Assembly (NCBI GenBank): GCA_964540005.1
Contig: CAZILN010000383.1
Location: 1 to 9,288 of the forward strand
DNA: 9,288 nt
Reading direction: 5' to 3'
Origin: CAZILN01 sp964540005
GTDB lineage: Bacteria; Bacteroidota; Bacteroidia; Bacteroidales; SM23-62
Positions 1 through 7,800 of the stretch are shown piece after piece (position 1 is the stretch's first letter; each line of letters begins with the position of its first letter). A model generated the notes under the pieces. The model had not been told where the DNA came from. It saw only the letters and a list, made by a program, of their open reading frames with translations, and made no database searches. Made by a program: the position numbers and the translations under genes.

Positions 1-2036
1 ATACCAGCATTTACCAGTATACTGTCAACACCCTGGTTTTTAATAATGAGAATCATTTATTTTTTCAGTATGACAGTGAAGAGAAAATTGCTGAGTTTGA
101 GCTGGTGCCGCATGATATGAGTATCATTGACAGTTTTTCAATTGTCCCTTCGGGTGATTTTGAGATCATTGATTCCCTCCTGAACATCAATAATGAATAC
201 TTCCGTTTCAAGGTCCAGTTCACTGACCTTACTGCCAGTGATTTCCTGAAATTCAGCTTCATCTATAAGGACACTTCCCTGCTGCAGGCTGTGATTACTG
301 AACTCAGGTTGTTCCCTTATACCAGCACCTATGCAAAATTTTATCCCCTGACTAATGAATTGTACATAGGGGAAGAAAAGGTATTTGAAATCATTACCAA
401 CAATATTGAAAACATACGGTTTTCAAACGACTGGCAGAAAGCAGACGGATTAAATTACAGGTTCTCCAAGACATTCAACCAGCTCAGGATGCATATAATC
501 CCTAATGCTCTTGGGGAAATGCCTGTCAGTATTACCCTGTCAACCAACAAACCCTTTCTGAATGAGGATCTTCAGCCGGTATATGAGCTGGAACCGATCA
601 AATACAACTTTAATGTTAAAAAAAGCAGGCTGCAATTTATCAATATCGACAAGCGGGAGATCACCCTGGATGATTCCACGCGAAGTCAGGGAATAGAAAT
701 ACAGATGGACAACAGCCGGTTGATGCGAATGCAAAAAACCTACCGTGTGGAAGACCAGGAGGAGCCCGGGGGAACACTGATTGCTGAGATATTCACGCGA
801 AACCTGCTGAATAACGACCGAACCCTCAGCTGGCTCAGGGTGTATAACTACCACAGGGAGTCGCAGGGATACCTCTATATCAAGGACGGGGACCAGGCAC
901 AGTTTATTACCAATTTCAACATTACTCCCAGGACCGAGATCAGCAGCATGCAGATACTCCGTAACGGTCAATGGACCGGTAACCTGTCGGTCTACCCGGG
1001 GGAGATCATTGAACTGAAAATTGAAGGTCAGGAGCTGAATAAGGCGAATTTTATTTTTGAGGAACTGATAGACCTGACAACCGATACCCTTATACAGTCA
1101 GGGAACATGATAAGGTACCGGTACCAGGTACCCATGAATGTCATTAAAAAACAGCTTTCGCTTTACAACCATGGACAGAATACCGGAAGGTCGCTGAATG
1201 TGAAGGAATACCAGGAACCCAGGCCCTTTGATTTTATCTGGATCAACTTTGACGGTACAAAAAGAATCCTCGCCGACCTGCAGCAGACTGTCCTGGTGGA
1301 CAAAACCGTTCAGGACGTAATATTCGGCGCCGAACGCAGGATGATAGACACTGAAGACAAGTTGTACGGCAAACAATATCTAAAAATAGAAATGACCGTC
1401 ACCGGAAGAAGGGATGAACTGATCGAGATGAAAACAATTGAAAACATAGTGGTATGCCCGGGCGTCAACTCTCCCAGGTATGAACATTATGAAGAAAACG
1501 AGTGCGGACCGGTTTACCTGGCTCTCAATAGTTACCTGAGGAAAAAGACCCACCAGCTGGATATCTGGTCAAAGATCCGTCTGAAGATCAGCCATCAGAA
1601 GGATAAGTATGAGCAATCCGGATACGAAAAGGAAATTGAGATCATCCTGAAGAAGGAGTATTCTTTCGATATTGATCTTTCCTTCCCGGCCGGACTTATA
1701 ACCGTTTCGCGGCCGGATGAGGCCACGCCGAATGATAAACTGGGAAGCCTCTCGGGGATCAGCATAGCCATGATAGCCCAGTTTACTTTCTATCATCCCG
1801 AAAAGATAAACACCCCCAGGCCCTATAAGATAGGGGCCGGTTTCCTGGCCATGAACACCTTCAATTTCAGCGAGACAAATTCCGACCGGGACCTGGGCAT
1901 TGTTATAATCGGCTCGCTGTACCCGACTACAAAAGATGTTAAACTGACCTTCCCGCTCTATGTGGGAGGAGGGTACTTCCTGCAACAGGAGAAATTCTTC
2001 TTCCTTGTTGGTCCGGGTATCAGGATACGGTTTTAG
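1..2036 (+). CDS. Unrecognised large extracytoplasmic protein, 5'-truncated by the window; beta-rich with barrel-like C-terminus
   Basis: I do not recognise this family. The frame is open from the first full codon at position 3, with no stop, so the gene begins before the window. The GTG at 105 is only an internal codon and the visible part is about 677 residues. Numbering from that GTG, residues about 75-275 are beta-rich and residues about 277-370 resemble an Ig/IPT-like module (a 'YPGEIIELKIEG' strand pattern). A Cys pair sits at 451 and 467. Residues about 520-643 alternate polar and hydrophobic/aromatic positions in roughly six strands with Gly-rich turns ('YVGGGYFLQ', 'FFFLVGPGIRIRF') and end in Phe, as outer-membrane beta-barrel proteins often do. 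The signal peptide would lie outside the window. It is followed 32 bases later by the M14 peptidase gene on the same strand. Outer-membrane location is inference. That it is a real coding gene is secure; its function is unknown. Confidence 0.85.
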   Translation, partial: TSIYQYTVNTLVFNNENHLFFQYDSEEKIAEFELVPHDMSIIDSFSIVPSGDFEIIDSLLNINNEYFRFKVQFTDLTASDFLKFSFIYKDTSLLQAVITELRLFPYTSTYAKFYPLTNELYIGEEKVFEIITNNIENIRFSNDWQKADGLNYRFSKTFNQLRMHIIPNALGEMPVSITLSTNKPFLNEDLQPVYELEPIKYNFNVKKSRLQFINIDKREITLDDSTRSQGIEIQMDNSRLMRMQKTYRVEDQEEPGGTLIAEIFTRNLLNNDRTLSWLRVYNYHRESQGYLYIKDGDQAQFITNFNITPRTEISSMQILRNGQWTGNLSVYPGEIIELKIEGQELNKANFIFEELIDLTTDTLIQSGNMIRYRYQVPMNVIKKQLSLYNHGQNTGRSLNVKEYQEPRPFDFIWINFDGTKRILADLQQTVLVDKTVQDVIFGAERRMIDTEDKLYGKQYLKIEMTVTGRRDELIEMKTIENIVVCPGVNSPRYEHYEENECGPVYLALNSYLRKKTHQLDIWSKIRLKISHQKDKYEQSGYEKEIEIILKKEYSFDIDLSFPAGLITVSRPDEATPNDKLGSLSGISIAMIAQFTFYHPEKINTPRPYKIGAGFLAMNTFNFSETNSDRDLGIVIIGSLYPTTKDVKLTFPLYVGGGYFLQQEKFFFLVGPGIRIRF

Positions 2037-2068
2037 GGAAATATTAAATAATTAAATCCTGCAATTCC
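2037..2068 (+). other. Short AT-rich spacer between the two + strand genes
   Basis: This 32-base gap is AT-rich. It has no terminator hairpin, no purine-rich Shine-Dalgarno and no clear Bacteroidota promoter (TTTG at -33 with TAnnTTTG at -7). This fits read-through from the upstream gene into the peptidase gene, but it does not prove an operon. Missing Shine-Dalgarno signals are normal in this phylum, so translation may depend on AT-rich leader sequence. Confidence 0.5.
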
Positions 2069-4642
2069 ATGAAATCATTCATTTCAAGCTTTCTGCTGGC
2101 AGCTCTTTGCATATGTATGCCGGGCCAGACGGGACTGGACTATTATTTACCTGCTGACGTCGAATATGACCCTGATGTCGCGGCACCGGAATCGGTGATC
2201 GGTCACCAGGTAGGTGAATGGCACCTCAGCCATGACAAACTGGTATATTATTGTATGGCATTGGCTGAGAAGTCTGACCGGGTCATATATAAAGAATATG
2301 CCCGCTCTTATGAGAACAGGCCCCTGTTTCACCTGATCATAACTTCACCTGAAAACCATGGGCGCCTGGAAGAGATCAGGAAAAGGCATGTGGCACTCTC
2401 AGATCCCGGTGAAGCTGTTCCTGAAAATATGGATGACATGCCGGTAGTTGTCAGGCTGGGGTACAATGTTCACGGCAATGAAAGCTCTGCAGGCAACGCT
2501 TCCGTCCTGGTAGCCTATTACTTGGCAGCTGCCGGCGGACAGGAAATTGAAGACTGGCTGGACCGGATGGTTATCCTCCTTGACCCCTGCCTTAATCCCG
2601 ACGGATTTAACAGGCATGCCAGCTGGGTCAACCTGCATAAGAGCCAGGTGCCAATGCCAGATCCTGATAGCCGTGGATTCAACGAGGTATGGCCGGGAGG
2701 CAGGACCAATCATTACTGGTTTGACCTGAATCGTGACTGGATCCTGGTTCAGCATCCCGAATCCCGGGGCAGGGTCGATGTATTTCATCAGTGGAAACCC
2801 AATGTGCAGACCGACCATCATGAAATGGGATCGGATGCCACCTTCTTTTTCCAGCCGGGTATCCCATCCCGCACCAACCCTTATACGCCCGAAGAAGCCA
2901 CGGTTCTGACCCGGAAGATAGGCGATTATCATAGCAGCGCCCTGGATGAGATTGGTTCTCTTTACTTTACTGAAGAGAGGTTCGACGATTTTTATTATGG
3001 CAAAGGATCTTCCTATCCGGATGTAAACGGGGGTATAGGAATATTGTTCGAGCAGGCAGGGACAAGGGGGTACGTGAGGAATACAGACCTTGGTGAGCTT
3101 ACCTTCCCCTTTGCGATCCGGAACCAGGTAAAGGTGTCTTTCTCCACGCTGAGGGCATCCCTTTCCCTTAAGGATGAATTGCTGGAGCACCAGGTGGACT
3201 TTTACCGCACAGCTCTTGCGGAAGCTTCCACACACCCGGTCAAGGGCTGGGTATTCGGTGATCCGGAAGATGCGACAAAACTGGACCAGCTGCTGGATAT
3301 ACTCCTGAAGCACAGGATACAGGTGTATGAGATCAGTAAGACAATTAAGCTGGGCAGCTCAAGGTATGAGCCCGGTTCCGCATATATTATCCCCCTGGCA
3401 CAGGCTCAGTACAGGATGGTACATAGCCTCTTTGAACCGGTCACATCTTTCGAGGACAGCCTGTTTTATGATGTCAGTGCCTGGACCCTGCCATATGCTT
3501 TCAATATTCCCTTCGCCCCTGTAAATACCCTGAAACAGGTGGAAGAACTTACCGGTAATGAGATTACCGGGATCCCTGCACGTTCAGGTGAAGTAATGGG
3601 AGGTCCGGGCGAAGTCGGTTACCTGTTTGAATGGACGGATTACCTTGCCCCGCAAGCACTCTATATGATACAGGATGCCGGTATGCTGGCCAGTGTCTGC
3701 ACGGAACCTTTTACTGCCGGCATTGACGGATCAGAGCATTATTTCTCCTATGGGAGCATATTTGTACCTGTGGAAAAACAGCCTGGTTCGAAGGATGAAC
3801 TTTTCGATGTGATGAAAACGGCAGCTGCGTCAACCGGGATCAGGATATACCCGGTATCATCCTCCTATACCATGCAGGGCGCCGACCTGGGCAGCGGAAG
3901 TATTGTCCCTGTAAGGAAACCGGAAGTATTGATGCTGGCAGGAAATGGGATCAGCAGTCTCGTTGCAGGAGAGGTATGGCACCTGCTTGATACCCGCTAC
4001 AGGATACCCCTCAGTCTGATAGAACCGGACAGGTTTAATGTTATGGAGATGAGCGATTATAATACTATTGTCCTGCCTTCCGGATCCTATAGTACAATCT
4101 CTGATGATTGCATACGCAAGCTTAAGGAATGGATCAGCAACGGAGGCACCCTGATAGCCCTTAACCGGGCAAACAGCTGGTTAAAACAAAAGAAACTGAT
4201 AGATATTGAATTTGCAACAGTAGCCTCAGACAGCAACAGATCCTACCTGTACAAAGATCTGTCACTTAACCGGGGTGCCCAGTATATTTCCGGTTCCATT
4301 TTTGAAACAAAACTGGATATCACACATCCGGTAGGATACGGTCATTCCCGGACCAGCATTCCGGTATTCAGGAACAGTACCCTCTTCGCTGCCGATGTAC
4401 ATAAACCCTATGCCGTGCCTCTCAGGTATACGGCTGATCCATTGCTGAGCGGATATATTTCCGGCCGGAATTATGAAATACTGAAAAACTCTCCCGCAGT
4501 AGTAGTATCCTCAATAGGATCGGGAAAGATCATATCCTTTATGGATGATCCCAATTTCAGGGGGTTCTGGTACGGGACCAATAAGCTCTTCATCAACGCC
4601 GTGTATTTCGGACACATTATTTCAACTGAGTCTACCAGGTGA
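2069..4642 (+). CDS. Exported M14-family zinc carboxypeptidase-like metallopeptidase
   Basis: This is a complete 857-aa protein, predicted to be a zinc exopeptidase acting outside the cytoplasm. Residues 1 to about 20 form a signal peptide (MKSF, then a hydrophobic stretch to CMPGQ) without a good lipobox. The M14 domain covers about 50-370. Zinc ligands are H135 and E138 in 'HGNESS', and the third is H250 or H251 in 'TDHHEMG', where I expect the second His. Substrate-binding candidates are R182 in 'NPDGFNR' and N221/R222 in 'FDLNRDW'. The catalytic Glu is E328 in 'LFEQAGTRG', and Y310 may match carboxypeptidase A Tyr248. Residues about 615-705 look like a class I glutamine-amidotransferase/ThuA-like fold ('IVLPSGSYS', 'WISNGGTLIAL') without the usual nucleophilic Cys. 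The end, 'DDPNFRGFWYGTNKLF', is typical of long Bacteroidota homologues. There is no T9SS tail, so periplasmic location is likely. The ATG at 2069 fits the signal peptide. The real substrate is unknown. Confidence 0.93.
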   Translation: MKSFISSFLLAALCICMPGQTGLDYYLPADVEYDPDVAAPESVIGHQVGEWHLSHDKLVYYCMALAEKSDRVIYKEYARSYENRPLFHLIITSPENHGRLEEIRKRHVALSDPGEAVPENMDDMPVVVRLGYNVHGNESSAGNASVLVAYYLAAAGGQEIEDWLDRMVILLDPCLNPDGFNRHASWVNLHKSQVPMPDPDSRGFNEVWPGGRTNHYWFDLNRDWILVQHPESRGRVDVFHQWKPNVQTDHHEMGSDATFFFQPGIPSRTNPYTPEEATVLTRKIGDYHSSALDEIGSLYFTEERFDDFYYGKGSSYPDVNGGIGILFEQAGTRGYVRNTDLGELTFPFAIRNQVKVSFSTLRASLSLKDELLEHQVDFYRTALAEASTHPVKGWVFGDPEDATKLDQLLDILLKHRIQVYEISKTIKLGSSRYEPGSAYIIPLAQAQYRMVHSLFEPVTSFEDSLFYDVSAWTLPYAFNIPFAPVNTLKQVEELTGNEITGIPARSGEVMGGPGEVGYLFEWTDYLAPQALYMIQDAGMLASVCTEPFTAGIDGSEHYFSYGSIFVPVEKQPGSKDELFDVMKTAAASTGIRIYPVSSSYTMQGADLGSGSIVPVRKPEVLMLAGNGISSLVAGEVWHLLDTRYRIPLSLIEPDRFNVMEMSDYNTIVLPSGSYSTISDDCIRKLKEWISNGGTLIALNRANSWLKQKKLIDIEFATVASDSNRSYLYKDLSLNRGAQYISGSIFETKLDITHPVGYGHSRTSIPVFRNSTLFAADVHKPYAVPLRYTADPLLSGYISGRNYEILKNSPAVVVSSIGSGKIISFMDDPNFRGFWYGTNKLFINAVYFGHIISTESTR

Positions 4643-4650
4643 AGTATTAT

Positions 4651-4715
4651 AAAGGACACTATTATTCAACTACATAATTAACATGATGTCAGGTTGAATA
4701 ATAGTGTCCTTTTTT
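4651..4715 (+). terminator. Perfect 20-bp stem-loop with T-tract, terminator of the peptidase gene
   Basis: Arms 4651-4670 and 4693-4712 are exact reverse complements over 20 bp, separated by a 22-base loop (4671-4692). The 3' arm runs into six Ts at 4710-4715. The stem starts 8 bases after the TGA stop of the M14 gene. This is a strong intrinsic terminator layout for + strand transcription. The opposite flank is AT-rich but has no comparable T-run, so - strand termination here would be weaker. The stem is AT-rich in its upper half and the loop is large for a typical terminator. Confidence 0.85.
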
Positions 4716-4728
4716 GCCTGTAGTAGAT

Positions 4729-4819
4729 ATCAAAATAATGTATCAGGACTTGTTAGGTAGAAGGCTGAGTTATATATATCCTAATTTACCCTGGCAGACA
4801 ATCAAAATTATGTATCCGG
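4729..4819. repeat. Short imperfect direct repeat in the convergent intergenic region
   Basis: Positions 4729-4747 and 4801-4819 match at 17 of 19 bases (both begin ATCAAAAT and end GG), 72 bases apart start to start. The pair lies between the two hairpins. It may be the trace of a small duplication or chance similarity in AT-rich sequence; no function can be assigned. Confidence 0.4.
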
Positions 4820-4831
4820 GCGGTTTCGGTA

Positions 4832-4872
4832 AATGAGAAAGGCTGCCTTTAATAAGACAGCCCCTTCTCATT
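4832..4872 (-). terminator. Imperfect hairpin just downstream of the - strand repeat-protein gene, probable terminator
   Basis: Arms 4832-4847 and 4856-4872 pair around an 8-base loop (4848-4855) with one bulged base in the C-run at 4861-4864. Two positions (4840 with 4864, and 4846 with 4857) are A/C mismatches in + strand RNA but become G-U wobbles in - strand RNA. The structure therefore favours the - strand transcript, whose stop codon is 13 bases away. The T-tract after the - strand 3' arm is weak (about three Ts), so termination may be partial. Confidence 0.65.
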
Positions 4873-4885
4873 CATTCAGGTATTA

Positions 4886-7800
4886 TTACTCAAGAATAAT
4901 AGTCTTGTAGTAGGTTCCTTCCTCGGTTATTATCCTGAGGTAGTAGAGTCCGTCCGGTATATTGATGAGTTCTATTGACTCAAGGACGGATCCGTTCACC
5001 GGCTCAAGCTTCCTGTTCCAGATCTTCTGTCCCAGGGTACTGTATATCTCGGCCTCAGCTTCTGAGAAATTAACGGGATTGATCTCGAGGGTGAATATCC
5101 CCGAGTTAGGATTCGGATAAACATTTATGAACCTCTCCAGCTTATTATCAATCCCTGTTGAGACAGAATAACTTGCCTGGAATCCGCCTCCGGTTTCCGT
5201 TGAATTGGAAGTAAAGTGGATGAAGGCTGCCGTTCCGGGTATCCAGATGGGACCTGTTGGCCGTTCTACATTATCATATGTACCAATATGAGTGCCATTT
5301 GCATCTGTGCCGCTGTACACCCTGATGGCATCTCCGACTTTAATATCAAAACTGGCCGAATCAAATTCAAGCATCACTCCGGTTACCTGGCCGGATGGGT
5401 AAATGGTCCATGTACAATTGGCACTGTTCCTGTAGTTCCTGTCGGTACAACCATGATTGAAAGATCCCGTTGTCTCAATCAGGGAATAATCGGAACAGGC
5501 TTCACACCTTACAAAGATGTCGATAGCAATATCACTGGAACATCCTGATGCTGCCGTGCCGGTAACGATGTAAGTAGTATTCTCAGTGGGTGTTGCATTA
5601 TAAACCTCACCTGAAACAAACATAACATCATCATCCGGTGTGAAGGTATAGCTTAAGGCTGCATTATCCAGTGTGATGGTAGCAGTATTGCCAGATTCTA
5701 TCTCATCTGCAGTTGTAGTATATCCGAATTCCGGAAGAGCTAACAGGGTTACATCGAAATTATCTGTTATGGCACAACCGTTCGAGTTCAGCACTTCCTT
5801 GTACATATAGGTTCCGGATTCAGTAATATCAACTTCATTACTGCTTATAGTATCCGTTGTCCCGACTTTTACCCAATAATAGGAATGCCCTGCAGTTATA
5901 TCTGCTACAAGACTTAATGTATCGCCCGTACAAACAGATTCGTCAGGCCAGTCAACCTGATCTGGACAGGGAGTATTTTCTATTACCTGGAAACTCCTTA
6001 CTACATCCGGGGCAGGATTATAATCCACATTCCCATCCTGCATGGCGGTAACTGTAATGGTCCCTGTAGCGGTCAGTGAAATGGTGTTACCTGAGAGGGT
6101 GCCCGGACCGGTAATATCAAAGCTTACCGTTAATCCGGAAGTTGCGGTGGCGTCGAGCACTACTGTTCCCACCCGTAGTTCAACATCCGGCAAAGCATCA
6201 AATGCAATAACCTGATCCGTCTTACTCGGATCTTTTACATCGAAAGAAGTGTTGGATGATACCGGCAGATAATCGCTGTTTCCGGCCTGGTTCACTGTTA
6301 CCGTTACCTCACCAGGTACTCCTGTAAGTGTCAGTGTATCTACGTCTACAGTAGCAGGTCCTGTTACCGAATAGGTCACCGCTAATCCTGAGGATGCTGA
6401 ACAGCTAAGGATGATGGGCGCATTGTCGATCGGAACATCCGGAAAACTCTGGAAGGTTATATACTGTGATGCCTTGCTTACAATCACTTGCTGGAACACA
6501 GAATCCGCCTCCATGTAGTTTTCATTGCCATACTGGTATGCCGTTACAGTTACCAGTCCGGCCCCGTTCAGTACCAGTGATCCTCCGGATACAGTAGCAT
6601 TTCCTTCATTAACCAGGACAGTAACCGGGAGTCCGGATGTGGAAGTAGCACTCATGGTATGCGGATCATCCCCGAAGGTCATGTCAGGTATGGTAACAAA
6701 AGTGATTGTCTGTGAAGCCTTTGCTACTGTGAAGCTCCTGGTGACCAATGGGGCAGGATTGAATGTCGCATCCCCGGCCTGCATTGCCTCCACAGTTATA
6801 ACACCAACTCCTTCAATGGTCAGGGTACTGCCCGATATTGATGCCGGTCCGGATACCAGTACAAACTCAACCGGTAATGTTGATGAAGCAGTGGCTACAA
6901 GGGATATGTTACCAGCTCCGTAAATATAATCGACGATGGAATCAAAAGTAATTGACTGGTCAGTCTTCGTTAGATCTGTCACGGTAAATGTCACACTGTC
7001 CTTAACCGGGTTGTAATCAAAGTTCCCTGCCTGTGAGGCCCGCAGGATCACAATCCCCGAACTGCCGCTCAGAGTCAAAGTGTTAGAGCTTATGGTGGCC
7101 GGACCGGATACTGTGTGGGTCAAAGCCAGTCCGGAAGAAACGGTTGTTGTCAGAGCAAAGGGACCGTCATTCACCGTAACATTCGCAAAGCTCTGGAATG
7201 AAACATACTGATCCCCTTTACCAACCTTGAGTGCCCGGATCACGGAGGGAGCAGCATAATAATCGACATTCCCGGTCTGAGCAACCGAAACAGCTACATC
7301 TCCTGCTCCTGTGAAATGCAATGTGTCGTTAATGACCTGAGCCTTACCACTGATGACCGTGTAGCTAACTGTCAATCCGGAACTGGCCACAGCATTAAGA
7401 GGATAGACATCCTCACCGAACACCTGGTCGGGTATTTCCGGGAAATCAATTGTCTGTGTGGCCTTGGTCACCGTGAAGCTCTGGTTAACTGTTAAAGCAG
7501 GATTGTATGTTTCATCTCCCGCCTGTAATGCCTTAACGGTGACAGTTCCGGCACCCAGCAGATAAACAGTATCCTGGGATACGGTGGCCGGTCCGGATAC
7601 AATCTGGAAGGTAACCGGCAAGCCGGAATTGGCAGTTGCGGTAACCTCCACAAATCCGTCACCGAATGAATGATTCGCAATGGCATCGAAAGTGATTGTC
7701 TGATCGGTTTTACCTGGATCGGTTACCGCAAATGATGCACTGTCAGTAACAGGATTGTAATCCTCGTTACCCTCCTGTGTGGCAATAATCGTGACCACAC

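Larger units (their letters stand above)
4643..4885. other. Convergent intergenic region
   Basis: These 243 bases separate two genes that point towards each other. They hold the two hairpins listed separately, an AT-rich stretch around 4770-4780 and a 19-base imperfect direct repeat (4729-4747 and 4801-4819). I see no small gene or promoter that I can support here. Confidence 0.7.

Noticed and set aside
105..107. GTG as the start of the first + strand gene
   Set aside because: The same frame is open back to position 3 with similar coding-like sequence, so the gene continues past the left edge and the GTG is internal.
2037..2068. Promoter in front of the peptidase gene
   Set aside because: No TTTG/TAnnTTTG pair is present in the spacer or in the end of the upstream gene.
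2069..2128. Lipoprotein signal for the M14 peptidase because of Cys at 14 and 16
   Set aside because: The residues before each Cys do not form a lipobox (AAL-C and LCI-C), so a standard signal peptidase I cleavage is more likely.
2399..3313. 304-residue open frame antisense to the peptidase gene
   Set aside because: It lies wholly opposite a clear M14 domain with all catalytic motifs; its translation shows no domain or signal and looks like a frame shadow.
6525..6923. Open frame on the + strand opposite the repeat array, with repeated-looking protein sequence
   Set aside because: Its periodicity is just the reverse reading of the Ig/MBG-like repeats; the same kind of shadow recurs at 8007-8267.
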